Shown here: piece after piece, positions 24,808 through 33,283 of the stretch
Position numbering within the stretch: the stretch's first letter is position 1
How the letters are laid out: each line of letters begins with the position of its first letter
DNA from: JAPWJZ01 sp041287865
Lineage (GTDB): Bacteria > Pseudomonadota > Alphaproteobacteria > Micavibrionales > UBA2020
Length of the DNA: 64,000 nt
Assembly: GCA_041287865.1 (NCBI GenBank)
Contig: JBGGMV010000008.1
Location: 1 to 64,000, forward strand
Direction of reading: 5' to 3'
Notes under the pieces: generated by a model
What the model was told of the DNA's origin: nothing
What the model saw: the letters and a program-made list of their open reading frames with translations, nothing else
Database searches by the model: none
Program-made: the position numbers and the translations under genes

Positions 24808-27800
24808 TCAGCTGATGATCAGGTTGCCGCTATCGACCAGCGCCTGTTCGCCGGTCAGGCCGGTGATGCCCTGCAATATCGCGACAGTGACGAAGACGCC
24901 CGGCGTAACCGAGCCGTTCGCGTCCACCTGCACCAGCGAATTGCCGCCGCTGTCGAGGATGCGCACGAAATCGGTCAGCACGTCGTTCAGCGGGTCGTAA
25001 GACCCCAGCAGATCGCTGATATCCAGCACATCGTCGTCGGTCGAAATGTCGAAATCCTGGATGATATCCGCTACGGTCGTGGTCGAGAATTCGATGACGA
25101 AAGTATCTGCGCCGCCGCCGCCGCGCATCGTGTCCTGCCCCGATCCGCCGAAGATGGTGTCGTTGCCGAGACCCGCATCGATGCTGTCCGCACCGCCGAG
25201 GCCGAAGATAATATCGTCGCCATCAAGCGCGGAAATACGGTTTGCAGAAACGGTGGCGAAGATGAAGTTGTCGGTATCGGTCGCGGTGAGGTTCAGTGGC
25301 AACGTGCCGGACATGCCGATAAACTCGATCTCGGACGTGGGGTCGAAGACATAGGAGACGCTGATAAGGACGGAATCATCGCCCTCTCCCGCCACCTCGA
25401 TCACGGTATCGCCGGCGTTGTCGATAGAATAGAAGTCGTCATCGTCGCCGCCGGTCATGATGTCCATGCCAAGGCCGCCGAGCAGGCTGTCGTCGCCGTC
25501 GCCGCCGACCAGCGCGTCGTTGCCGGCAAGCCCGGTCAGCACGTTGTCGCCCGTGTTGCCGGTGATGGCGTTGCCGACGGCGTTGCCCGTGCCGTTCAGG
25601 CTGCCGGCGCCGGTGAGCACCAGGTCTTCCATAGCCGATCCCAGCGTATAGCTGTAAGGCGCGTAAACGGTGTCATGGCCGCCCGTATCGGTGATGACGT
25701 CGCGGTTGTTGTCGATGATATAGGTATCGTCGCCAAGGCCGCCCAGCAGCCTGTCGGTGCCGGTGCCGCCGTCCAGCGTGTTGTTGCCGGCATTTCCGGT
25801 GATGATGTTGTCGCCGCCGTTGCCGGTGCCGTCGATATTGCCCGTGCCCGTCAGGATCAGGTTTTCGACGTTGGCCGTCAGCGTGAAATCAACGCTGGTG
25901 CGCACGGTATCCGTGCCCTCGCCCGGGCTTTCGGTCACGACATCGCCCGCGTCGTCGACGATATAGGTGTCGGTGCCCTTGCCGCCGCTCATCACGTCCG
26001 CGCCCGCGCCGCCGTTGAGCGTGTTATTGCCGATGTTGCCGCTCAGGGTGTTGGAGCCCGCGTCGCCGGTCAGGTTGAAGTTGCCAGAGCCGATGATGAT
26101 CACGTTCTCGAAGTTCGCCGGCACCGTGTAGGAGCCGGAGGTGATGGTGACGATCAGCGTATCCGTGCCCTCGCCCGAACCCTCGATCACGACGTCGTTG
26201 GAATTGATGACATAGGTGTCGTCGCCTAGGCCGCCGATCAGCGTGTTCACGCCGCCGTTGCCGACAAGGCTGTTGTTGGCGGCGTTGCCCGTTGCGTCGG
26301 CGTTCGCGGTGCCGGTCAGGATGATGTTCTCGATATCCGGCAGCAGCGTCAGCGTATAGGTCGCGCTCGAGCGGACGGTGTCTTCGCCTTCCGCCGCAAG
26401 CTCGGTCACAACATCGCCCACATCGTCGACGATATAGGTATCGTCGCCCAGACCGCCGGTCATGGTATCGGCGGCCGTGCTGCCGTCCAGCGTGTTGTTG
26501 CCGGTGTTGCCGGTGATGGTATTGGCCAGCGTATTGCCCGTGCCGTTGATGTTGGCGACGCCGGTCAGGGTCAGGATTTCGACGAAGTTGTTCGCCGCCG
26601 TTGCGGAGGTGAGCGAGAAGGTCGCGCTGCTCTGCACCGTATCGGTGCCCTGCCCCGCCAGTTCGGTCACGATATCGGTCGAGCTGTCGACGACAAAGAG
26701 GTCATCGCCCAAGCCGCCGGCCATCGTGTCATTGCCAAGCCCGCCGGTCAGCGTATCGGCGCCGCCGAGGCCCGAGAGGATGTTGTTGCTGGCGTTGCCG
26801 GTGATGACGTTGGCGCTGTTGTCGCCCGTGCCGGAAATCGCCACGCCCAGCAGGGTCAGGTTCTCGATGCCCATGCCGTTCGTCAGCAGGTTGAAGTTCG
26901 CGCTGGTCTGCAGCGTATCGCTGCCGCCCGCGTCGATCACCACGTCGCCGACGTTGTCGACGGTGAAGGAATCGTCGCCGAGGCCGCCGTCCATCGTGTC
27001 GGCGCCCGCGCCGCCGTCCAGCGTATCCGCGCCGAGGCCGCCGGTCAGCGTGTTGACGGCGCTGTTGCCGGTGATGACGTTGTCGGAGCCGTTACCCGTG
27101 CCGTTGATGGCATTGGTGCCAAGCAACGTCAGGTTTTCGACCTCCGCGCCCAGCACGAAGGTCGAGCCCGCGACGGAAGTGGTGAAGAACACGCTATCCG
27201 TGCCCTCGGCCGCGTTTTCGGTGAGCGAGTCGAACTGGTCGACATAGTAGACGTCGTCGCCCGCGCCGCCGATCAGGATGTTGGCCGCGGTATTGCCGAT
27301 GATGGTGTTGTTTTCCGTGTTGCCCGTGCCGTCGATAGCGGCAACGCCGGTCAGCGTCAGGTTTTCGACGTTGGCGGTCAGCGTATAGGTGACGCCCGAC
27401 AGCACGGTGTCCGTGCCCTCGAAGATGACTTCGGTCACGACGTCGCCGACGTTGTCGACCACGTAAGTGTCGTTGCCCGCGCCGCCCAGCATGGTGTCCG
27501 CACCAACCACGCCGTCGAGCGTGTTGCTGCCGTCGTTGCCGATGATGGTGTTGTCGCCAGCCTCGCCGGTGCCGTTGATATTGGCCGCGCCCGTGAGGAC
27601 GAGGTTTTCAAGGCCCGCCGCGAGCGTGTAAGTCGCGCTGGTCTCGACGGTGTCGATGCCGCTTGAATCCGCGACGGTGTCGCCGCCGTCGATGATGTAA
27701 TAATCGTCGCCGTCGCCGCCGTCGAGCGTGTCGCCGCCGCCGCCGCCGTCAAGCGTATTGGCCTGGGCGTTGCCGGTGATGACGTTGCCAAGGCTGTTGC

Positions 27801-29526
27801 CCGTACCGTCGATCGCGTTGGTGCCTGTCAGCGTCAGGTTTTCGACGTTGGCGGTCAGCGTGTAGGAAATACCGGAAAGCACTGTGTCGCTGCTAAGCGC
27901 GGCGGAGGTTTCGATGACAATATCGCCGATCTGGTCGATGACGAAGGTGTCGTTGCCGAGCCCGCCGATCATCGTGTCGTCGCCGACGGCGCCGTCGAGC
28001 GTGTTGTCGCCGCTATTGCCGGTAATGGTGTTGTCGAAGGCGTTACCCGTGCCGTCGATATTGGCCGTGCCGGCCAGGATGAGATTTTCGACGAAGGTCG
28101 TGAGCGCGTAATCGATCGTGGAGCTGACGGTATCGGTGCCCTGGTTCAGGATCTCGTCGACGAAATCGGCCACGGCATCGACGAAGAAAAGATCGTCGCC
28201 GTCGCCGCCGACCATCGTATCGTCGCCGCCCCTGCCGTCGATCGTGTTGTCTAACAGGTTGCCGAGGATGATGTTGTTTACGGCGTTGCCGGTCCCGCTG
28301 ACCGACGAACCGATCATGGTGAGGTTTTCGATCTCCTGCCCGACCATCGCGGCGGCCGAAAGGGAGAAGGAGGTGAAGATGACAACTTCGTCGGTGCCCT
28401 CGCCCACGGATTCGAGAACCACATCGCCGGCGTTGTAGACGATAAAGGTATCGTCGCCGGCGCCGCCGATCATGCGGTCGGTGAGCAGGCCGGTGTTCAG
28501 CCCGCCCGAAAGGATATCGTCGCCGTTGCCGCCTGTCAGCGTATTGCGGCCGCTGTTACCGAGGATCGCGTTGCCGCCACCAGCCGAAAATGCCGTGCCG
28601 TTAATATTGGCCGTGCCCGTCAGCACAAGGTTTTCGACGTTGGCATAGCGCGCAAGGTTGTTCAGGTTGATTGTGACCGAGGCGCGGATGGTGTCGGAGC
28701 CGTCGGGAGCCAGTTCCTGAATCGTATCGCCGGCGTTGTCGACGATGTAGGTGTCGTCGCCGTCCCTGCCGGTCATCGTGTCAGCACCGCCGCCGCCGTC
28801 CAGCGTGTCGATCTCGTCGCCGACGAGGATGCCGTTGGCGATGCCGCCATCGAGGAAGTTCGAGGCCGAGTTGCCGACCAGCGTATTCGCCTGCCCGTTG
28901 CCGATCGCGTCGATGGCGAGCGTGCCCGCAAGACTGACAACCTCGATATCGCCGTTCAGCTGCAGGGCGTTGACGCCGCTGCCGTCGAGGAAGTAGTCGA
29001 CGCGCGAAATGATCGTGACGGTTTCGGTATCGGGCGAGACAGAGACGTTCTGGACGATGTCGAAATCGTTATCGACGTAGAAAGTGTCGTTACCACCGCC
29101 GCCGCCGTTCATCGTATCGGCGGCCGCGCCGCCGTCGATGATGTTGTCGCCGGTGTTGCCGGTAATAACGTTGACGATGGCGTTTCCGGTACCGTTCAGG
29201 GCCGAGGTCAGGAGCGTCAGGTTCTCGACGTTGGTCGAGAGCGTATAGGAAACTTCCGACGTAACGCTATCGATGCCGCCGAGGGCAGAATCCTCCTGAA
29301 CCTGGTCGCCGACGTTGTTGACGTAGTAGGTGTCGTCGCCATTGCGCCCGCGCAGGATATCGATGCCGTTGTAACTGCCGGTGAGGGTGCCGTAGTCGAA
29401 GTCGAAGGCATCGTTGCCGTTTCCGCCTTCGAGGTAGTCGTTGCCATCCATGCCGTTGATGTTGTTCGTGGCTGCGCCGCCAACAACGATAACGTTATCT
29501 CCGGAATCGCCGACGATATTAGCCAT
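24808..29526 (-). CDS. Giant RTX-type calcium-binding repeat protein
   Basis: 1572 residues composed almost entirely of about 16 copies of a unit near 90 residues. Each unit has an ENLTLTG-x-INGTGN part, a GNxxxNTLDGGxGxD calcium-binding nonapeptide part and a GDDTYIVDNxGDxV-x-E part. RTX nonapeptides bind calcium and fold after type I secretion. The C-terminus ends with canonical GGxGxDxx repeats (GLGNDTIFGGSGQDTM) and a VDSGNLIIS tail resembling a type I secretion signal. There is no enzymatic domain, so it looks like a surface-layer, adhesin or matrix protein. A strong GGAGG ribosome-binding site precedes the ATG. No ABC exporter is encoded nearby. Confidence 0.93.
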   Translation of the reverse strand: MANIVGDSGDNVIVVGGAATNNINGMDGNDYLEGGNGNDAFDFDYGTLTGSYNGIDILRGRNGDDTYYVNNVGDQVQEDSALGGIDSVTSEVSYTLSTNVENLTLLTSALNGTGNAIVNVITGNTGDNIIDGGAAADTMNGGGGGNDTFYVDNDFDIVQNVSVSPDTETVTIISRVDYFLDGSGVNALQLNGDIEVVSLAGTLAIDAIGNGQANTLVGNSASNFLDGGIANGILVGDEIDTLDGGGGADTMTGRDGDDTYIVDNAGDTIQELAPDGSDTIRASVTINLNNLARYANVENLVLTGTANINGTAFSAGGGNAILGNSGRNTLTGGNGDDILSGGLNTGLLTDRMIGGAGDDTFIVYNAGDVVLESVGEGTDEVVIFTSFSLSAAAMVGQEIENLTMIGSSVSGTGNAVNNIILGNLLDNTIDGRGGDDTMVGGDGDDLFFVDAVADFVDEILNQGTDTVSSTIDYALTTFVENLILAGTANIDGTGNAFDNTITGNSGDNTLDGAVGDDTMIGGLGNDTFVIDQIGDIVIETSAALSSDTVLSGISYTLTANVENLTLTGTNAIDGTGNSLGNVITGNAQANTLDGGGGGDTLDGGDGDDYYIIDGGDTVADSSGIDTVETSATYTLAAGLENLVLTGAANINGTGEAGDNTIIGNDGSNTLDGVVGADTMLGGAGNDTYVVDNVGDVVTEVIFEGTDTVLSGVTYTLTANVENLTLTGVAAIDGTGNTENNTIIGNTAANILIGGAGDDVYYVDQFDSLTENAAEGTDSVFFTTSVAGSTFVLGAEVENLTLLGTNAINGTGNGSDNVITGNSAVNTLTGGLGADTLDGGAGADTMDGGLGDDSFTVDNVGDVVIDAGGSDTLQTSANFNLLTNGMGIENLTLLGVAISGTGDNSANVITGNASNNILSGLGGADTLTGGLGNDTMAGGLGDDLFVVDSSTDIVTELAGQGTDTVQSSATFSLTSATAANNFVEILTLTGVANINGTGNTLANTITGNTGNNTLDGSTAADTMTGGLGDDTYIVDDVGDVVTELAAEGEDTVRSSATYTLTLLPDIENIILTGTANADATGNAANNSLVGNGGVNTLIGGLGDDTYVINSNDVVIEGSGEGTDTLIVTITSGSYTVPANFENVIIIGSGNFNLTGDAGSNTLSGNIGNNTLNGGAGADVMSGGKGTDTYIVDDAGDVVTESPGEGTDTVRTSVDFTLTANVENLILTGTGNIDGTGNGGDNIITGNAGNNTLDGGTGTDRLLGGLGDDTYIIDNNRDVITDTGGHDTVYAPYSYTLGSAMEDLVLTGAGSLNGTGNAVGNAITGNTGDNVLTGLAGNDALVGGDGDDSLLGGLGMDIMTGGDDDDFYSIDNAGDTVIEVAGEGDDSVLISVSYVFDPTSEIEFIGMSGTLPLNLTATDTDNFIFATVSANRISALDGDDIIFGLGGADSIDAGLGNDTIFGGSGQDTMRGGGGADTFVIEFSTTTVADIIQDFDISTDDDVLDISDLLGSYDPLNDVLTDFVRILDSGGNSLVQVDANGSVTPGVFVTVAILQGITGLTGEQALVDSGNLIIS

Positions 29527-29632
29527 GAACTAGCCTCCAAAAAGGATCATCAATTTCAGATCACGATTTTAAAGGTATAGCAGCAGTATTAACAAAGCTT
29601 TATTTCTTGAACTTATGGCAAGGCTGCGCGGG

Positions 29633-30910
29633 CTAGAGGCCCAGTTTCTCTTTCATGCCATAATACCATGCGCCGAGGATGGTGAGGGGCACGCGGAAGG
29701 CGCGGCCGCCGGGGAAAGGGTAGTTCCTCATGTTCGCGAATATGTCATAACGCGACGTTTGCGCGTTGATCGCCTCTGCCGTGAGCCTGCCGAGCAGGTG
29801 GCAGGTGGTGACGCCGTGGCCGGAATCGCCGTGGATGAAGTAGGTATTCGGATCAAGGCGGCCGATATGCGGCATGCGGGTGAGCGTCAGCGCGAAATTG
29901 CCGCTCCAGGCGAAATCGATTTTCTTGCCCTTCAGGTAGGGGAAAGTTTTCACCATGTGGGGTTCGAGCCTGCGGATGATATCTGTCGGCTCCGCGCCCG
30001 TATAGACCACGCCTCCGCCGAACAGCAGGCGTTTGTCGCCGGTGATGCGGTAATAGTCGAGCAGGTAATTGCAATCCTCGAGGCAGAAATCGGACGGCAT
30101 CATTTTATCTGTCAGTTCCTTGCCCAGCACTTCGGTCGTGATGATCTGGGAGGATACCGACATGAAGCGCGACGGTAGCTCCGGTACCGTATTGCCGATG
30201 TATGCGTTACCGCAGATGACCAGCGTATTGCAGGTGACTTTGCCATTTTCCGTGAAGGCGACGGGCTTCGCGCCTTTCTCGATATGCGTGACGCGCGAAT
30301 GCTCGTACACCTTGCCGCCCAGCGATTCCAAGGCCGTTACCTGCCCCAGCACAAGGTTCATGGAATGGATATGCCCGCCCTTGCGGTCGAGCAGGCCGCC
30401 GATATAAAGCGGCGTATCAGATACTTCGCGCACTTTTTTGTCGTCGTAGATTTCGGTGTCGCTGTGCCCTGCCGATGCCCAGACCTCTTGTCTGCGGCGC
30501 AGGAATTTCATCTGCGCGTCGGTGAAGGCCGCGAAGAAGGAACCGGTTTTGTGGTCGCACTTGATATTATATTTCTGGATTCGTTCGCGGATGATATCGC
30601 CGCCCTCGAAGCTCATGTCGAGCAGCGCCTTGGCCGTCAGATCGCCGTAGCGGCCCTTGATGGTATCGTAATCGCGGCTATAGCCGTTGATGATCTGCCC
30701 GCCGTTGCGGCCCGAGGCGCCGAAGGCGATTTTCACGGCCTCCAGCACGACAACCTTATGCCCTTTTTCGGCCAGATGCAGCGCGGTGGAAATGCCCGAA
30801 AAACCTGCGCCAATCACGCAGATATCGGCAGTGATATCGCCCCGCAGCGCGGGGCGTTCGGGCTGCGGATTTGCGGTGGCGGCGTAGTAGGAACCGGTAT
30901 GCGTTTGCAA
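29633..30910 (-). CDS. FAD-dependent amine oxidoreductase (PuuB/OrdL-like)
   Basis: 425 residues of the DAO family. The FAD-binding Rossmann motif is VIGAGFSGISTALHLAEKG (about 32-50), followed by VVLEAVKIAFGASGRNGGQ, and the C-terminal FAD contact is FIHGDSGHGVTTCHLLG. Together with the glutamine-synthetase-like gene just upstream (TTG start 2 nt after its stop) it matches the PuuA-PuuB pair that glutamylates putrescine and then oxidises gamma-glutamylputrescine. The exact substrate is inferred from context. A GAGGGA element sits 9 nt before the TTG start. Confidence 0.88.
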   Translation of the reverse strand: MQTHTGSYYAATANPQPERPALRGDITADICVIGAGFSGISTALHLAEKGHKVVVLEAVKIAFGASGRNGGQIINGYSRDYDTIKGRYGDLTAKALLDMSFEGGDIIRERIQKYNIKCDHKTGSFFAAFTDAQMKFLRRRQEVWASAGHSDTEIYDDKKVREVSDTPLYIGGLLDRKGGHIHSMNLVLGQVTALESLGGKVYEHSRVTHIEKGAKPVAFTENGKVTCNTLVICGNAYIGNTVPELPSRFMSVSSQIITTEVLGKELTDKMMPSDFCLEDCNYLLDYYRITGDKRLLFGGGVVYTGAEPTDIIRRLEPHMVKTFPYLKGKKIDFAWSGNFALTLTRMPHIGRLDPNTYFIHGDSGHGVTTCHLLGRLTAEAINAQTSRYDIFANMRNYPFPGGRAFRVPLTILGAWYYGMKEKLGL

Positions 30911-30912
30911 GA

Positions 30913-32262
30913 TCAGATATCCCTCAGGTAAGCGTCGTATTCAAGGCTCGACACCTGCCGCTCCATCTGTTCCTTTTCCTGCCGCTTGCAGGCGAGGTAG
31001 AGCTTTTTGTAAGCCTTGCCGAAATATTTGTCGGTGAATTTGGATTTCTCGAAGATATCGAGCGCATCCTGCCAGTTCGTGGGCAGGCGTTTCGCGCCGC
31101 TGTCGTAGACATTGCCCTTGAAGGCCTTCATCGGCTCGATTTTATTAACGATGCCGTCATAGGCGCCCGCCAGCATCGCGGCCAGCATCAGGTAGGGGTT
31201 GGTATCGGCCCCCGGCACACGGTGTTCGATGCGCGTATTGGCGATATCGCTTTCCGGCACGCGGATCGCGGCGCTGCGGTTGTCGTAGCCCCATGAAACG
31301 GTGGTGGGCGCATGGCTGCCGGCGGCGAAGCGGCGGTAGGAATTGTAATTCGGCGCGAAAATCGCCGTGCAGTCGGGCATGGATTTCAAGATGCCGCCGA
31401 TGGCGTGGCGCAGCGCGGGGCTGCCCTTTGCGTCCTTGCCGGCGAAGATATTCTTGCCGTCCTTGTCGAGGATGCTGAAATGCACGTGCATGCCGTTGCC
31501 CGAACGGTCGCCCCAGGGCTTCGCCATAAAAGTCGCATCCATGCCGTTGAAGCGTGCCACGCCGCGCACCGCGCGTTTCAGCAGCACCGCGTAATCGGCG
31601 GCGGCCAAGGCGTCGGCCACGTGGTAAAGGTTGATTTCATGCTGGCCGGGGCCGTTTTCGGATATCGTCGTATCGGCGGGGATGCCCTGCTCCGCGCAGA
31701 CGCGCGGGATTTGTTCCAGCACCACGCCGTAATCCTGCAGCTCCGACACGCTGAACATGTGGGAATGCGCGGCGCGCTTGCCGGTGCGGGGGTTGAGCGG
31801 CGGCTGCGGCGTGCCTTTTTCGTCGGGCTTGTTGTCGATCAGGTAAAATTCGATTTCGGCGGCGACGACGGGCGTCAGGCCTTTTTTGGCGAAAAGGTCT
31901 AAAATCTTTTTCAGCACATGGCGCGGATCGCCGAAGAAGGGCGAACCGTCGCTTTCCTGCATCGTCATCAATACCTGTGCGGCGCCCTTTTGCCAGGGAA
32001 CGGCCTGCAGCGTGCCTTCGGCCGGGAAGCAGACGCCGTCGCTGTCGCCTGTCTCGGCCACCAGACCTGCGGGCAGAACGTCCTGCCCGAAAATATCCAT
32101 GGCGAAGATGGAGCGCGGCATGCGCAGGCCCGCTTTAAAGAGCTTGTCGCTGTTCTCGCGCGGGATTTTCTTGCCGCAGAGCACGCCGTTGATATCGACG
32201 ATAAAGGCCTCGAGCGCCTCGATCTGCGGGTTCTCTGCGAAAAATGCCTGCGGCTTGGCCAT
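30913..32262 (-). CDS. Glutamine-synthetase-like gamma-glutamylamine synthetase (PuuA-like)
   Basis: 449 residues from the ATG with GGGGA 6 nt upstream. Type-I GS fold: the beta-grasp N-terminus (LEAFIVDINGVLCGKKIP) and the catalytic domain with AEIEFYLID (metal-binding Glu), NGPGQHEINL, the adjacent histidine-containing HVHFSILDKDGKN, and NRSAAIRVP with the glutamate-binding Arg. The pairing with an FAD amine oxidase and the VDINGVLCGK N-terminus suggest gamma-glutamylputrescine synthetase rather than GlnA. It would link to the putrescine-forming enzymes at 54-58 kb. No tyrosine adenylylation site recognised. Confidence 0.88.
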   Translation of the reverse strand: MAKPQAFFAENPQIEALEAFIVDINGVLCGKKIPRENSDKLFKAGLRMPRSIFAMDIFGQDVLPAGLVAETGDSDGVCFPAEGTLQAVPWQKGAAQVLMTMQESDGSPFFGDPRHVLKKILDLFAKKGLTPVVAAEIEFYLIDNKPDEKGTPQPPLNPRTGKRAAHSHMFSVSELQDYGVVLEQIPRVCAEQGIPADTTISENGPGQHEINLYHVADALAAADYAVLLKRAVRGVARFNGMDATFMAKPWGDRSGNGMHVHFSILDKDGKNIFAGKDAKGSPALRHAIGGILKSMPDCTAIFAPNYNSYRRFAAGSHAPTTVSWGYDNRSAAIRVPESDIANTRIEHRVPGADTNPYLMLAAMLAGAYDGIVNKIEPMKAFKGNVYDSGAKRLPTNWQDALDIFEKSKFTDKYFGKAYKKLYLACKRQEKEQMERQVSSLEYDAYLRDI

Positions 32263-32434
32263 AGCGGTCCCCTTTACCAAAAAATACCCCCGACCATGCC
32301 ACGCCAGCCCCTGCGGCGGCAAGGTGCAGGAGTAAAAAGGTTGATTTTAAACGATAAATTTCGGGCCCCGCGGCGGTTTACCGCAATTCCGCGCTTGAAA
32401 AGCCCGCGGTTTTCCCTTATGTTGCCCACCTAGC

Positions 32435-32509
32435 GCCGACGTAGCTCAGTGGTAGAGCATCCGCTTCGTAAGCGGGAGGTCGCGGGTTCAAATCCCATCG
32501 TCGGCACCA
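32435..32509 (+). tRNA. tRNA-Thr (CGT)
   Basis: 75-nt cloverleaf: acceptor GCCGACG/CGTCGGC, D arm GCTC-AGTGGTA-GAGC, anticodon arm TCCGC-TTCGTAA-GCGGG with anticodon CGT, T loop TTCAAAT, and encoded ACCA end. The T stem has one mismatch. Reads threonine codon ACG. Confidence 0.95.
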
Positions 32510-32526
32510 TTTTTCCCCACAGTCCC

Positions 32527-33234
32527 ATGCACCCATTATTCACCCCACCGGCAGGCTACCCGCGCATCCGGATCGTCGACAGTTTCGACGCGCTGGTGAC
32601 GGCGCAGCTGGGGCCTGTGGTGAACGCCGTGTGCTGGCCGCGCGCGCTTGATGGCGATTTTGGCGCGGTGGCGCAATGTTTAGCAGCCGAAGAAGACATC
32701 GTGTCGCTGGATGAAGCGGCCTTGCTGTCGCTGCGCCCGCAACTGGGCGCAGCAGGATGGCAGGCGGCGGAAGTCATGATCGCGGATCTGCAGCGCATGG
32801 CCGCGCTGGGGCTGCAGCCGAGCCTTGAATGTGTGCCGCGCTATGCCCGCGACGAGGGCGCGATACTGCCCACCGATGTCTATTCATTCCACGCCGACCG
32901 CGCGACGGTGCAGGCGGATACATACCTTTGCAGCTATAACGAGGCTGCGAGCGAAGGACTTCGCAACGAAGATGCCATCCGCCGCGTCGATATGCCGGAG
33001 ATGCGCGCAAAATTACTGGCCGAATGTGCGGAAGCCGATTTCGACGCGTTCCTGAAGGCGCATTGCTACGACCTGCATTATGCCCCGCGCACGGGCGCGC
33101 TGCCCTTTTCCTTCGGCATCGGCAATCTGTGGCGCCTTGCCATCGAATATCCGGGCTGCCCCGTGCCGCCCTGCATCCACCGCGCGCCCGAAACGGTGCC
33201 GGGCCGCCCGCCACGGTTGTTGTTGATCAGCTGA
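32527..33234 (+). CDS. Hypothetical protein (possibly DUF1826-like)
   Basis: 235 residues from the ATG 17 nt behind the tRNA; the longer open frame runs through the tRNA and is rejected. Contains an HADRATVQ-DTYLCSYNEA segment and a terminal APETVPGRPPRLLLIS that recall DUF1826-type proteins, but I am not sure of that. No signal peptide. The His/Asp/Tyr-rich middle (FHADR, YDLHYAPRTG) might bind a metal. No strong ribosome-binding site. It may share a transcript with the TPR-methyltransferase, whose start is 50 bp on. Confidence 0.7.
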   Translation: MHPLFTPPAGYPRIRIVDSFDALVTAQLGPVVNAVCWPRALDGDFGAVAQCLAAEEDIVSLDEAALLSLRPQLGAAGWQAAEVMIADLQRMAALGLQPSLECVPRYARDEGAILPTDVYSFHADRATVQADTYLCSYNEAASEGLRNEDAIRRVDMPEMRAKLLAECAEADFDAFLKAHCYDLHYAPRTGALPFSFGIGNLWRLAIEYPGCPVPPCIHRAPETVPGRPPRLLLIS

Positions 33235-33283
33235 CGCTTTGCTATGCTGGGCGCGCGTTATTTTTGCGGAAGTGATCGAGCAT

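Noticed and set aside
24808..29526. Regular DNA repeats that might suggest a CRISPR or satellite array
   Set aside because: The repeats are in-frame coding units of about 270 bp in an RTX protein, not short direct repeats with unique spacers.
32449..32526. N-terminal extension of the gene at 32527
   Set aside because: It would be read through the tRNA-Thr sequence.
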